A stretch of DNA of 64,000 bases from Candidatus Pelagisphaera phototrophica (GTDB lineage: Bacteria; Verrucomicrobiota; Verrucomicrobiia; Opitutales; Opitutaceae): positions 2,356,001-2,420,000 of the forward strand of contig NZ_CP076039.1 of NCBI RefSeq assembly GCF_014529625.1, given 5' to 3'. Made by a program: the position numbers and the translations under genes. This document shows, one piece after another, positions 17,348-27,886 of this stretch; within the stretch, counting starts at the first letter, position 1; each line of letters begins with the position of its first letter. The notes beneath the pieces are model-generated. The model saw only the letters and a list, made by a program, of their open reading frames with translations. It searched no databases and was not told the DNA's origin.

Positions 17348-18433
17348 ATGAGGAGATATTTAGGACTTAGCCTAGTGGCTTTAGTTTCCGGTGCTTTACT
17401 TTTAGGAGGTTGCAAACGCTCTTCGGTTGCCGTTTACGATGTGCCGAAGGAATCGGTTGCAGCCACTCCTCTGGCTGCGGCCGCTCCCATTTCAGCCCCC
17501 ACTGAGAGTGGCTGGATCCAGTGGACTAAACCTGCCGCTTGGACCGAACTCGCTCCCACGGCTTTTCGCAAAGGAAATTACCTTGTTGAGGGCAACGACG
17601 GGAAAAAGGTCGAAATCACCGTCTCATCCTTTCCCGGAGCCGTTGGTGGCACTCTGGCGAACGTAAACCGATGGAGAGGACAGGCCGGACTTTCTTCCAT
17701 AAATAGCGAGGAACTATCCCAAGGGCTCACTGAGGTTCGAATCGACGGGCACGACGGCGAAATCGTGAACATCCTTCCCGACAGCGACGACCCCGACGCC
17801 ACTCAGATTGTCGCCGCCATATTCATTTACAAAGGGGAAAGCTGGTTCTTCAAAATGTCGGGACCCCAACAGGGTGTACGTTCGCAAAAACCAACCTTCG
17901 ATCAGTTTATCGATGGTCTCAAGTTTACGGACGCCGCGTCCAAACGTGGGTCTTCAGCCGCCAGCAGCGAGGCACCTAAAGAAGCTGTCCTCGCATTCGA
18001 TGCACCTGAGGGCTGGGCTGAATCCGACGGCTCGTCCATGCGCATTGCCAGCTACGAAGCACCCCTAGAAGGATTTGAGCCCGCAGATTTTTCAATCACC
18101 AGTTTTCCAGGAGATGCCGGTGGGATCACGGCCAATGTAAATCGCTGGAGGCAGCAAATCGGACTTCGCCCCTGGAGCGATTCCGAGGTTAATTCTAAAC
18201 AGGAAACTCTCGAAGTTGGGGGCCTCGACTTTGTGCTTTTCGACCTTAAACCGCAAACGGACGCAGACAAGGAACGTGTTAAAGAACGCATTCTCGCAGC
18301 GATTTTCAAACACGACGGGAAGAGCTGGTTCTACAAGCTCCGCGGCGACGTTTTCCTTGTGGAGACACAACGCAGTAAATTTAGGCAACTTGTCCAGTCA
18401 TCAAGATTCGAAGCGAGCATTTCTAAGAATTAG
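17348..18433 (+). CDS. lipoprotein with two copies of a conserved domain, next to cytochrome c assembly genes
   Basis: Predicted lipoprotein of 361 residues: a signal sequence ends in the lipobox LLLGGC, so lipidation is at Cys22. After a low-complexity Ala/Pro linker come two similar domains, roughly residues 55-195 and 215-355. Each has a Trp-rich start (AAWTEL; EGWAES), the motif SSFPGAVGGTLANVNRWR or TSFPGDAGGITANVNRWR, and a KSWFYK/ESWFFK strand. It lies 12 bp upstream of the ResB gene, so it is probably co-transcribed and may assist cytochrome c or electron-transport function in the envelope. No enzymatic motif was recognised. Confidence 0.75.
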   Translation: MRRYLGLSLVALVSGALLLGGCKRSSVAVYDVPKESVAATPLAAAAPISAPTESGWIQWTKPAAWTELAPTAFRKGNYLVEGNDGKKVEITVSSFPGAVGGTLANVNRWRGQAGLSSINSEELSQGLTEVRIDGHDGEIVNILPDSDDPDATQIVAAIFIYKGESWFFKMSGPQQGVRSQKPTFDQFIDGLKFTDAASKRGSSAASSEAPKEAVLAFDAPEGWAESDGSSMRIASYEAPLEGFEPADFSITSFPGDAGGITANVNRWRQQIGLRPWSDSEVNSKQETLEVGGLDFVLFDLKPQTDADKERVKERILAAIFKHDGKSWFYKLRGDVFLVETQRSKFRQLVQSSRFEASISKN

Positions 18434-18445
18434 CGAAGCCGTACT

Positions 18446-19597
18446 ATGAAGCCTTTCATCAAATTCTTTACTTCATTTGAGCTGGCCATATCCTGCATGG
18501 TTCTGGGGTTGATCCTCGTCTTCATTGGTACACTGGACCAAGTCAACTTAGGGATTCATGGAGCGGTAGAGCAGTATTTCTACACCTTTTTTGTTTACTG
18601 GGCAATACCTGGGAGCGAAATCACTATACCGTACTTCCCTGGTGGATACACAATCGGGCTCTTTCTACTCGTCAATTTAATCACCGCCCTCGTTGTCCGA
18701 TTTCGCTACTCATGGAGAAAGTCTGGCGTTTTGATGGTCCACATTGGAGTGATCACCCTGATTGTCGGCGAGCTAATTTCCAGCATGATGCAGGTCGACA
18801 GCGCCATGATTATCGACGAGGGCGACTCCTCCAATTTCTCGGAAGACCGTCAGATAATGGAACTCGCTGTAATAGACCACAGCGCGTCGAACAAAACCGA
18901 CCGCGTTTACGCGTTCCCTCATGAAATGATGGAGACGATGCAAGACTGCAGGCACGAGGAACTTCCCTTCAAAATCGGGTTCAATCAGTATATGGCGAAT
19001 TCGGTCATCCAGCGGAGAGACGAAAATACCCCCAGCAAAGCACTCATCGCAAACCAAGGAATCGGGCTGAACACGTTTGCCCAAGAAATTCCGAAGACGG
19101 GAAAAATGGACGAAGTGAATCGTACTTCAGCCATTTTGACTATCTTTGACGATTCGGGCGAGGTGCTCGGCACTTGGCTCACTAGTCTGGGATTCCCTCC
19201 GCAAAAATTCACCTTTCAAGAAAAGGAGTACTCTTTAGAAATCCGTCGCAAACGCTACTACTACCCGTTCGATATCCATCTCAACGATTTCAGTCATGAC
19301 CGGTATTTGGGAACAAATATTCCGATGAATTTTTCGAGCGAAATCGAGCTTACACACCCGGTAAGAGGCGAAAAGAGAGAGTTTCTCATCTACATGAACC
19401 ACCCGCTGCGGTACAACGGCCTTACCTTTTTCCAAAGCGGATTCGCCAATGAAGACACAACCACAATCTTGCAGGTCGTCAGCAACCCTGGACGCCACCT
19501 GCCTTACCTGTCCTGCGGGCTCATTTTTGTTGGACTCACTGTCCAGTTCCTAATCGGACTCATCTCATTTGCTGGAAGGCGCCAGAAGAAATCATGA
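18446..19597 (+). CDS. resB: cytochrome c biogenesis protein, ResB/CcsB-like
   Basis: Membrane protein of 383 residues of the System II cytochrome c assembly machinery, which hands haem to apocytochromes on the outer face of the membrane. Three N-terminal transmembrane helices (LAISCMVLGLILVFIGTL; GLFLLVNLITALVV; VLMVHIGVITLIVGELI) are followed by a large outward-facing domain and a final helix before the basic end. YMNHPLRYNGLTFFQSGF is the ResB hallmark containing a conserved His. The stop overlaps the start of the CcsA gene by four bases (ATGA). Confidence 0.88.
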   Translation: MKPFIKFFTSFELAISCMVLGLILVFIGTLDQVNLGIHGAVEQYFYTFFVYWAIPGSEITIPYFPGGYTIGLFLLVNLITALVVRFRYSWRKSGVLMVHIGVITLIVGELISSMMQVDSAMIIDEGDSSNFSEDRQIMELAVIDHSASNKTDRVYAFPHEMMETMQDCRHEELPFKIGFNQYMANSVIQRRDENTPSKALIANQGIGLNTFAQEIPKTGKMDEVNRTSAILTIFDDSGEVLGTWLTSLGFPPQKFTFQEKEYSLEIRRKRYYYPFDIHLNDFSHDRYLGTNIPMNFSSEIELTHPVRGEKREFLIYMNHPLRYNGLTFFQSGFANEDTTTILQVVSNPGRHLPYLSCGLIFVGLTVQFLIGLISFAGRRQKKS

Positions 19598-21477
19598 AAA
19601 AACGATTACCCGCCATTGTCGCAATTTCGTTTCTCCTCTTGTACTTTGCTTCTAACTACATGAAGCAGTCTCCCCGGACGGAGATTGACTACACCGCATT
19701 CGGCAAAACGTCGATCCACCTCAACGGACGTATTCAGCCCCTAGATTCCGTGGCTCGGAACGCGCTTCTTGGCATTCGGTACAAACGGACTTTCATCGGG
19801 GACGACGGGAAGAAAACCCCCGCTATTGTCTGGCTCACGGAGCTAATGATGCGGCCAGATCTTGCCCACGACCGCCCGGTATTCAGGATTCAGGACGAGG
19901 ACGTACAAGCACTACTCAAGCTGCCAAAAAAGCCCAGTACTCGGAGTAAAGTGATGATCGCCCTACTGGGTAAAGGGAGTGAGCACTTTTACTTTACCTT
20001 CAACGAGATAGGTCCCTCCTTGAAGGTCATAAGTGAACAAGCTCAAAGGGCGGGTGAATTGGAGGACGCCCAGAGGTCGCGCTTTCAAAAGGCGGTTATC
20101 CAACTCGCCAGGGCCCTTTCGAACTACACGGGACTGAGCCAATCGATTCATCATGGACAGGTCGCCTCCTTCCGACAAGAACTCGAGGACCTCGAAAATT
20201 TTGCTCCTGCTGGGGTGGAAGCAGTGAACAAACGACAGCTCGGGCAAGAGTACGACGAGAATTCCTTCAACCAAATGATGAGCATTGGGTTTCTCTACCA
20301 AGGCTTCGAGCAGTCAAGCAAACTGCTCGTGCTTCCTTCAGAGGACGCGAATGAGGATATCGAGTGGAACAAGACCAGCACCCTACTCCGCCAAATATTG
20401 CAACAAGGCCAGGCCAACGAGATTGTGCACAGCTACGCCAAAGTCGTGGACGCCTACCGAAACGAGGATGCAGCCGTATTTAATGAGGGCGTTAAAGCGC
20501 TGCACGCAGACCTTAATGGCGTCGAACCGTCCCTCATGCCGCAAGCAGGGGTAGAGCAACTCTTTAACTTTTTAGAGCCGTTTTACATTGCTGCTGCAGG
20601 ATATGTGATCGCGTTTTTAGCCGTGATCGTATCATGGGTGCGTTGGCCGAAAATATTAAATCAAGCCGCTTTTGGACTGATCTGCACCTGTGCCATTATC
20701 CACACTGCCGGGATCCTGTTCCGAATATACATCATAGGATACGCGCCAGTCATCAATCTTTACTCATCGGCTATATTCGTCGGCTGGGGAGCGGTTCTCT
20801 TGGCAATCGCACTCGAGTGGCTTTTCAAGAACAGTATTGGAAACGCGACCGCGGCAATAATCGGCTTTTCCACCCTCCTGGTCGCTCACCATTTATCTGC
20901 CAGTGGCGACACGCTTGAAATGTTGCGGGCAGTACTCGACAACAATTTCTGGCTAGCGACGCACGTGATTATCATTACACTGGGTTACTCAGCTACTTTC
21001 CTCGCTGGTTTCATCGGATTCATCTTCATTCTGATGTCCGTCTTCTCAAATCGAGTCGACAAGAAGACCGCCCGCACATTCGGAAGCATGGTTTACGGCA
21101 TCGTTTGCTTTGCCACCTTGTTCAGCTTTGTGGGCACTATCCTTGGGGGCATTTGGGCAGACCAATCGTGGGGACGCTTCTGGGGCTGGGACCCGAAAGA
21201 GAATGGAGCACTTCTCATCGTAATTTGGAATGCCATCATACTCCACTGCAAATGGGCAGGGTTCGCCCGCACGCGAGGGATCATGATTCTGGCCATATTT
21301 GGCAATGTCGTTTGCAGCTGGTCCTGGTTCGGCACAAACATGTTGGGAATCGGCCTCCATGCCTATGGCTTCATGGACGAAGCCTTCACCTATCTGGTCG
21401 GATTTATGGCTGTTCAGGTTTTAGTGATGGCAATCGGATCCGTTCCCACTCGATTCTGGAAAAGCCAAATTGGCTAG
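19594..21477 (+). CDS. ccsA: cytochrome c assembly protein CcsA/ResC with N-terminal periplasmic extension
   Basis: The haem-handling partner of ResB. Of its 627 residues about the first 330 form one signal-anchor helix plus an external domain that begins with INGRIQPLDS-like sequence (LNGRIQPLDSVARN). The C-terminal half has about eight transmembrane helices and the WWD haem-binding signature SWGRFWGWDPKENGALL, with flanking His residues. The start overlaps the stop of the ResB gene, so translation is coupled. The long external domain is also seen in Verrucomicrobiota and Planctomycetes relatives, where the fusion is common. Confidence 0.9.
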   Translation: MKKRLPAIVAISFLLLYFASNYMKQSPRTEIDYTAFGKTSIHLNGRIQPLDSVARNALLGIRYKRTFIGDDGKKTPAIVWLTELMMRPDLAHDRPVFRIQDEDVQALLKLPKKPSTRSKVMIALLGKGSEHFYFTFNEIGPSLKVISEQAQRAGELEDAQRSRFQKAVIQLARALSNYTGLSQSIHHGQVASFRQELEDLENFAPAGVEAVNKRQLGQEYDENSFNQMMSIGFLYQGFEQSSKLLVLPSEDANEDIEWNKTSTLLRQILQQGQANEIVHSYAKVVDAYRNEDAAVFNEGVKALHADLNGVEPSLMPQAGVEQLFNFLEPFYIAAAGYVIAFLAVIVSWVRWPKILNQAAFGLICTCAIIHTAGILFRIYIIGYAPVINLYSSAIFVGWGAVLLAIALEWLFKNSIGNATAAIIGFSTLLVAHHLSASGDTLEMLRAVLDNNFWLATHVIIITLGYSATFLAGFIGFIFILMSVFSNRVDKKTARTFGSMVYGIVCFATLFSFVGTILGGIWADQSWGRFWGWDPKENGALLIVIWNAIILHCKWAGFARTRGIMILAIFGNVVCSWSWFGTNMLGIGLHAYGFMDEAFTYLVGFMAVQVLVMAIGSVPTRFWKSQIG

Positions 21478-21636
21478 AGCATTTTCCATTGGGACGTAGC
21501 AAAGGCCGGGTGGGACGCCGCAGAGTGGAGTCAGTTCAATATATGCGGCTGGCCGCGTTGGCCGAGCTCTTTCCGTGTTGGCAGAACTCTCTATGCCACG
21601 ACTTATAGATTGGCGAAGACTCAATGAAAAATTCTC

Positions 21637-21660
21637 GCGGCGGCCAAAAACAGCCGCCGC
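21637..21660 (-). terminator. GC-rich hairpin after clpB
   Basis: Perfect 8-bp stem GCGGCGGC / GCCGCCGC with an 8-base loop between two convergent genes. On the minus strand it is followed by GAGAATTTTT, so it probably ends the clpB transcript. Confidence 0.6.
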
Positions 21661-21669
21661 CCTATATCG

Positions 21670-24273
21670 CTATTCCCCTTTCGTCGCGCTCTCCAACTTC
21701 AAGTCGTCCCCATCCAGCAAATACTTAACAGTCATTCCATCGTCCACCCTGCCTTCGATAATTGCTCGAGCGAGAGAAGACTGAATGGACCGTTGCATGA
21801 ATCGCTTAAGGGGTCGAGCGCCGTAGACCGGATCGAATCCCTTTTCCGCAATCCACTCGACCGCATCCTTTTCGAGAACCACGCTGATACGTCGATCGGC
21901 CAGCGTCTTGTTCAAGTCGGCCAGGAGAAGAATCACGATCTGCTCGATTTCCTCGAGTGACAATGGCTTGAATATAATTGTTTCATCTACCCGATTCAGG
22001 AACTCCGGCCTGAAATGGCCGCGTAGTTCGGAGAGCACTGAGTTTTCAACCGACTCAGGGATTTCTCCATCGATTACTCCCTCTAATAAGTACTGGCTAC
22101 CGATATTCGAGGTCATAATGATGATAGTATTTTTAAAGTCGACCATCCGACCCTGCGAATCTGTCACGCGCCCGTCGTCAAGTATCTGCAGCATCACATT
22201 AAATACGTCTGGGTGAGCTTTTTCGATCTCGTCGAAAAGCAAAACCGAATACGGTTTGCGACGTACCGCCTCCGTCAGTTGCCCACCTTCTTCATATCCC
22301 ACGTAACCAGGCGGGGCGCCGATCAATCGAGCCACCGCGTGGCGCTCCATATACTCGGACATGTCGATACGGACCACCGCATCCTCACTGTCAAACAAGG
22401 TCTCGGCCAAGGTCTTCGCGAGTTCAGTCTTTCCCATCCCCGTAGGGCCTAGAAAAATAAAACTACCAACCGGTTTACTGGGATCTTTGATTCCTGCCCG
22501 AGCCCGTAGGACTGCTTCGGATACGAGCCGAACCGGTTCGTCCTGCCCAATCACGCTCTCGTGCATGATCGACTCAAGCTGGAGCAGCTTCTGCTTTTCC
22601 CCCTCGATTAGCCGAGTTACCGGAATCCCCGTCCAACGGGAAATGATGTCGGCAATTTCCTCTTGCGAAACCTCCTCTTTGACCAGCGAACTTTCGCTTT
22701 GATTAGCCTCCGCATCTGCGAGCGTCGCCTCTAGTTGGGGAAGTTTACCGTGTTTCAGCTCTGCAGCCTTATTCAAGTCATAAGCACGCTCCGCCCGCTC
22801 GATCTCAGCTTTGGTCGCCTCGATCGATTCCCGCAATTCTTGTAGCTCCGAAATCGATGCTTTCTCGTTCTGCCATTGTTGACGCTGGGCGGTCTCCTGC
22901 TCTTTCAGGTCCGCAACTTCCTTACGCAGCGTTTCAAGACGTGTCTTGGACGCGTCATCCGTTTCCTGCATCATGGCTGCTTCTTCAATCTCCAGCTGCA
23001 TGATCCTTCGTGTAAGGGCGTCGAGCTCCTCGGGCATGCTGTCCATTTCGATCCGGATACTCGCGCACGCCTCGTCAACAAGGTCGATGGCCTTGTCCGG
23101 TAAAAACCGGTCGGAAATGTACCGATCCGAAAGCACCGCAGCGCTTACGAGCGCGTTGTCCTGAATCCGCACCCCATGGTGGACTTCATAGCGTTCTTTC
23201 AGTCCCCGCAAAATCGATATCGTATCTTCGACATTGGGCTGCTCCACTAGCACGCTCTGAAAACGTCGCTCCAATGCTGCGTCTTTCTCAATATGCAAAC
23301 GGTACTCGTCCAATGTCGTAGCTCCGATACAGTGCAGCTCGCCTCTCGCGAGCATCGGTTTTAGAAGGTTGCCCGCATCCATGGTGCCTTCCGCCTTTCC
23401 GGCCCCGACAATCGTATGGAGTTCGTCGATAAACAAAATGATCTGTCCATCGGAACTTTTCACTTCCTGAAGGACCGCTTTCAAGCGTTCCTCAAATTCC
23501 CCACGAAACTTTGCACCAGCGAGCAAAGAGCCCATGTCGAGTGAAAACACCGTGCGGTCCTTCAGTCCTTCGGGCACGTCCCCTCGCACTATTCTCTGAG
23601 CCAGCCCTTCCACAATTGCGGTCTTTCCCACACCTGGTTCACCAATGAGAACCGGGTTGTTTTTTGTCTTACGGGATAGGATACGGATAACTCGGCGAAT
23701 CTCATCGTCACGTCCAATAACCGGGTCCATCTTACCGCTCCTAGCTCGCTGGACGAGATCCATTCCATATTTCTCGAGAGCTTGAAACGTGGCTTCAGGA
23801 TTCTGATTGGTAACTCGCTGGTTTCCTCTCACTGATTGAAGGGCGGGAAGGACCTTCTGCCTATCTAAACCAAAACTACGGAGTAGATTGGCCAAAGCCG
23901 AAGGCTTGGCAACTTCTACCAGCGCCAGGAAAAGATGCTCCACACTAATGAAGTCATCCTTGAGATTAGCGGCCTCAGTCTCCGCCCTCGTGAATGCGTC
24001 ATTCAATGACGGCGTTATGAAAATCTTGCTGCTGTCAACGGATCCAGAAACGCTCGGCAGCTTGTCAATCACCCGATCCAAGCTGAGAGCCATCGCATTC
24101 GGTGTGATTTCCAGCTTTTGCAACAGGCCTTGGACAATTCCGCCGTCTTGCAGTATGAGAGCTGAAAGTAAGTGAAGCGTCTCCACTTCGTTGTTCTTTT
24201 TTCGCCGCGCGATTGCCTGCCCTTCGGTCAGAGCATTACGGGCCATTTCAGTGAGTCGATTTGGGTCTATCAT
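21670..24273 (-). CDS. clpB: ATP-dependent disaggregase ClpB
   Basis: Hexameric AAA+ chaperone of 867 residues that dissolves protein aggregates together with DnaK. The order is: N domain ([14 protein letters not shown]), first ATPase with Walker [14 protein letters not shown], a coiled-coil middle domain rich in Glu, Leu and Lys, and second ATPase with [16 protein letters not shown] and Walker [14 protein letters not shown]. The start at 24273 (MIDPNRL) was chosen because a strong GGAGG lies eight bases upstream; the frame is open for 12 more codons. Expected to be heat-inducible, but no CIRCE element was seen. Confidence 0.96.
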   Translation of the reverse strand: MIDPNRLTEMARNALTEGQAIARRKKNNEVETLHLLSALILQDGGIVQGLLQKLEITPNAMALSLDRVIDKLPSVSGSVDSSKIFITPSLNDAFTRAETEAANLKDDFISVEHLFLALVEVAKPSALANLLRSFGLDRQKVLPALQSVRGNQRVTNQNPEATFQALEKYGMDLVQRARSGKMDPVIGRDDEIRRVIRILSRKTKNNPVLIGEPGVGKTAIVEGLAQRIVRGDVPEGLKDRTVFSLDMGSLLAGAKFRGEFEERLKAVLQEVKSSDGQIILFIDELHTIVGAGKAEGTMDAGNLLKPMLARGELHCIGATTLDEYRLHIEKDAALERRFQSVLVEQPNVEDTISILRGLKERYEVHHGVRIQDNALVSAAVLSDRYISDRFLPDKAIDLVDEACASIRIEMDSMPEELDALTRRIMQLEIEEAAMMQETDDASKTRLETLRKEVADLKEQETAQRQQWQNEKASISELQELRESIEATKAEIERAERAYDLNKAAELKHGKLPQLEATLADAEANQSESSLVKEEVSQEEIADIISRWTGIPVTRLIEGEKQKLLQLESIMHESVIGQDEPVRLVSEAVLRARAGIKDPSKPVGSFIFLGPTGMGKTELAKTLAETLFDSEDAVVRIDMSEYMERHAVARLIGAPPGYVGYEEGGQLTEAVRRKPYSVLLFDEIEKAHPDVFNVMLQILDDGRVTDSQGRMVDFKNTIIIMTSNIGSQYLLEGVIDGEIPESVENSVLSELRGHFRPEFLNRVDETIIFKPLSLEEIEQIVILLLADLNKTLADRRISVVLEKDAVEWIAEKGFDPVYGARPLKRFMQRSIQSSLARAIIEGRVDDGMTVKYLLDGDDLKLESATKGE

Positions 24274-24594
24274 TGGGCTTTCCTCCGAGTCCGGCTGTGC
24301 AAAATCCATACCGTAAACAAGTAGGCGAATTATCCCAGCTCAATTGATGCGGATATCGATATTTATAATATGTTAATGACTTTAATACAATGGGTTATCT
24401 CCCCTCAAGTCGCATGCTAAAGCTTTTCAGAGAACTTGAATGGGAGGTATGGGATGTCGTTAAAAGCGACAGGCTGACTGCGACAAATCTCTCACTGTGT
24501 CTTATTGGCACAAATCATGAGTCTAGCTTGTTGTATTTCTAACGACTGTTATCTGGTGGGGCGATCTTCAACAAAGCAGAGTTTAAGCGAATTA

Positions 24595-25992
24595 CTATCG
24601 CTCATCCCAGAGATAACCAATCCCCGGGCTATTAGCATCTTTCCATCCGTAAAACAGGAATAGATCGTCAAACTCACTCGTCAGTCCATCTGAGACGAAC
24701 TGAATATTCTGATACCGCATTCCTGGCTTGGGGGTCAGGTCTTGAGCCTGTATCCAATCCTTCCCACCGTCGCTTGAAATCCACTTCTCGACCCGCTGTC
24801 CCCAGCCGTACTCGTCCATGTCTTCCTCGACAATCGACTCCCCGCTTCCGGTAATCATATAGGCATGGAAAACACCCTGCCCATCTATTTGGAGGCAGCT
24901 TGCATTGAATGGGTGCAGCGTTTTGGTGATTCTTGTCTTCTCCCACTTACCTGCTCTGCGCTTCAAGAAGTAGAACGCGCTATCTAGCGGGGTCTCCTCG
25001 GATACGGGTAGAAGAAAGTGAGGGCTATCATTCTCGTCCAAACAAATCGAGGGCCCCACCGCTGCCGGACGTTGATCCGTATCCCAGACCAGACATTGCT
25101 CATCCGCTATTTTCTTTCTTACAGGCAGCTTGATCTCCTCACCATCGATATTGTAGCCTTTGCCGGAAGGAAGATCGACATAGAGATAGTATAGGTTGTA
25201 ACGCTGCGTGTGGTCTCCTAAGAATTCATCATACCTCGTATTAAAAAGAGGGTCCTCAACTTTCCAAATAAACGCCACATGAAGGCACTTTCCATCGGCG
25301 CTCACGGCAGTTGTGTTGTAGGATCCCGAATAAGCGGCGTGGTCCCCATCCTGCGGATCGGCCCCGAGGTTCACCACCGGATGACCGCCACCCTGCCAGC
25401 GATTTCCTCCGTCGCTGGAGATATGATACTGCCAAAACCCCAAGTGGCCTGAATAACGCGTATAGACAAGCGTCTTGTCATCGTAGATGCGATGAATCTT
25501 GGGATAGGAAATTGACTCAGAGAAATCGATTCCTCGTCGCCATTCGGTCGAATCCCCCGGCCTTTTGGAAACTAGGTGGATCCCCGTGGTGCGATGGCAT
25601 CCAAAAAGTGCATGCAAATATCCCTCTGGATCCGACCAGATGACAGGTGCAAAATGGTGGTCGCGCTTGTAGTGCTTTGCATCGATCTCGTCTTCATACC
25701 CTTGGATCAGAGAAATCGGTTCAGAGAACTCCCGCGTCTCCATATCGTAGCTAATGCAGTATGGGAAACCCTCGTCGCCTCGCCACACGATATGCGTCTT
25801 GCCGCCTGCCGCAACTGCCAGCGGATACTGCCGATTGTCATAGAACATCTTGAGGCCGCCATTTTCAGCAAAAGGGACTGCTCTCATCTCTTCCCCAATA
25901 ACAGCTTGCGTCGCAGACAAAAGGCAAAGTGCGCCAAAAACCACTTGAGCGAGCCTGATACGAGGTGGTAAAGCCGGTATTGGGATATTCAT
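24595..25992 (-). CDS. secreted BNR repeat-containing protein (BNR_4 family)
   Basis: Exported protein of 465 residues with a signal peptide (VVFGALCLLSATQAVIG). The body reads as a seven-bladed propeller with Asp-box-like turns (SSDGGNRW, SSDGGKDW) and the segments RDHHFAPVIWSDPEGYLH and HLVSKRPG that are typical of the BNR_4 family. That family includes ulvan lyases of PL24/PL25 as well as uncharacterised proteins, so a role in degrading acidic or sulfated polysaccharide is possible but not proven. It stands alone with about 285 bp on the clpB side. Confidence 0.75.
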   Translation of the reverse strand: MNIPIPALPPRIRLAQVVFGALCLLSATQAVIGEEMRAVPFAENGGLKMFYDNRQYPLAVAAGGKTHIVWRGDEGFPYCISYDMETREFSEPISLIQGYEDEIDAKHYKRDHHFAPVIWSDPEGYLHALFGCHRTTGIHLVSKRPGDSTEWRRGIDFSESISYPKIHRIYDDKTLVYTRYSGHLGFWQYHISSDGGNRWQGGGHPVVNLGADPQDGDHAAYSGSYNTTAVSADGKCLHVAFIWKVEDPLFNTRYDEFLGDHTQRYNLYYLYVDLPSGKGYNIDGEEIKLPVRKKIADEQCLVWDTDQRPAAVGPSICLDENDSPHFLLPVSEETPLDSAFYFLKRRAGKWEKTRITKTLHPFNASCLQIDGQGVFHAYMITGSGESIVEEDMDEYGWGQRVEKWISSDGGKDWIQAQDLTPKPGMRYQNIQFVSDGLTSEFDDLFLFYGWKDANSPGIGYLWDER

Positions 25993-26043
25993 TTTTAATC
26001 TTCTTCGCTCTTTCGCTAAGTCACTTTTTGGAAATATCTTTTT

Positions 26044-26352
26044 TTGTGCAACCTAGCGGGTTACCTCAGAAAGTCGAAAGAATTAAAGATTCTCCGTATT
26101 GCTAGAAGAATCCGGCAATCTCTCATGAAAGCCGGCTGCTTCAAACGCTATATTCTGTATGCCGTTGGTGAAGTGATTCTAATTTTAGTCGGCGTACTCA
26201 TCGCCGTCTCGCTCAACAATTCTAACAACTTTTGGGTCAAACGATTGCAAGAGCAACAAATTGTGGTTCGAAACAGCAACGAGTTCAATGCTGGTATGAC
26301 ACTATTTCTTAATTCTAGCCTTCGGTTTAGTGTAGCATCAATGTACTCGTAA
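26044..26352 (+). pseudogene. N-terminal fragment of a DUF6090-type membrane protein
   Basis: About 100 residues. The recognisable core is ARRIRQSLMKAGCFKRYILY followed by AVGEVILILVGVLIAVSLNN, one transmembrane helix preceded by a basic amphipathic segment. This is the start of a family common in Bacteroidota and Verrucomicrobiota whose members are about 250 residues long. Similarity ends after LQEQQIV and the frame stops at 26352, so the remaining two thirds are missing. A possible C-terminal half of such a protein lies inverted at 29.1-29.7 kb. Family assignment is from memory of its N-terminal pattern. Confidence 0.55.
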
Positions 26353-27067
26353 TCTCACCGGGCATACTGGGAATATGGTCAGCCGCTATAATGGGTTACT
26401 TGGTTGTCGAATTTCTCGCAGGGTGACTTCTCTGAGTCGGCAAATGAAGGCCACTCCCCTCCAAGGTCATAGAGTTAGCCGCAGGCTGTATCAGCCAGCT
26501 TTGCAGGCTACAACAGTGGCTGAAATGATTCCGGTAAGGGCGAGGATCTAGGTCTATTTTGCGTCATTCGCTCCTTTTGTGTCATTTTGGACCTAATAAG
26601 GTATCCGAGAAAGCTGAGGAAGCGACTCAGGCTTGTAGAGGGTCGCCATGTTACTCGAGATGGCATGCAAGTGGATGTCTTGCAGGCGCGTAGCGATTAC
26701 TCAAGTCCTAGCTGATCACCTTGAGGCTAATTACAGCTACAACGGAGCGAGCACGAATTTACGCCAGGCGATTTGACAACCCGGACCAGTGATTCGGCAG
26801 TAGTCGATTTATTAGCATAGCTAATTCGGATTACTGAAGAGCCACGGAATCAATCAGTGCAGCGATGCGAAAGAGAGCGGGCGAGTGAAGCTGCTAAGTC
26901 GAACCGCATGATCGGACTTATGCCTCTCTGTATTTGCTTCGCTGATCAGCGATGGAACTCTTGGCTTGGATCAAGGTAGCGTGCTCCGTAGATGACTTCA
27001 TGACCACCGACTTCGAGGGCCCCCAAATAGGGAGCTTTTCCGTTGAAGTTATCATTTACGTTGCGGA
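26353..27067. other. eroded region without an intact gene
   Basis: About 700 bp with frequent stops in all frames. Near 26950-27090 on the minus strand a short open stretch (AVDTGVVIRNVNDNFNGKAP and then YLGALEVGGHEVIYGARYL) looks protein-coding but could not be assigned; it lies in a different frame from the amidohydrolase relic beside it. Confidence 0.45.
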
Positions 27068-27853
27068 TCACGACCCCCGTATCGACTGCCTTCCTTCTGG
27101 GTTGAGGGTGCGGCTGACGTTCGACTGGAGTGATACCACAATTTGAGACCCGACCAATACGGGATCGATGCTTCGATGGCGGGCGGCACCATGACCCGTG
27201 ATACCGTGGACGATGATGTCGACTGTGTCGGCGCCTGAATAAGCGGTTTTCGATCGGACGACTATTTTTCCAAGAGGGATCCCTGAGGCGACGTTAAGGG
27301 CGAGGGCATGATCTGGTTTGGGGAATCGTCTGTAGAGACCATCTTCGATCATCGCTTTGGCTCCGCCGACAGGCTCCTCGGCCGGTTGGTAAATCAGAAC
27401 CAAGGTCCCAGACCACTTGCCCTCACGATTCATTAACTGACGGGCAGTGCCAACGAGTGCGGTAATGTGAAGATCGTGACCGCACGCATGTATGACGTTC
27501 TGGCGTTTCGTGGAAGCGCAAGGCAGACCCGTTTTTTCCTTAACAGGCAAGCCGTCCATATCCGATCGAATCATGACGGTAGGACCATCACCATTTTTCA
27601 ATAAGGCTACGACTCCGGTCTGGCCAACTTCTTCGGTGAAATCGTAGCCCAAGGCTCTAAGCTCGCTTGCCATTCGTTTGGCGATCTCGAATTACACAAA
27701 CGACAGTTCCGGATTCTGGTGAAAGTGAATGAACAAGTCCTTTAGGTTCTCCTGGTAGTCGGCTTCTATCGATTCGCGAAGCGTTGCAGCTTGGCTAAAG
27801 GAAAATACCGAAAGCACAAGAGCTGCTAATTTTAGACGCTCAGGTGTTTTCAT
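27068..27853 (-). pseudogene. M20-family amidohydrolase, interrupted and truncated
   Basis: Starts at an ATG at 27853 with a signal peptide (LKLAALVLSVFSFSQA) and continues as a typical M20D aminoacylase/amidohydrolase: FIHFHQNPELSF, metal-site motifs RSDMDGLP, NVIHACGHDLHITAL and YQPAEEPVGGAKAMIEDG. An in-frame TAA at 27692-27694 interrupts it where relatives have Glu or a similar residue. The coding frame then ends at 27068 inside the dimerisation/second catalytic part, so the last ~100 residues are absent. The metal ligands are intact, which implies recent loss. Confidence 0.8.
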
Positions 27854-27886
27854 ATTGGGGAGGTTGGGGTGTGACAGAAGCGGTTG

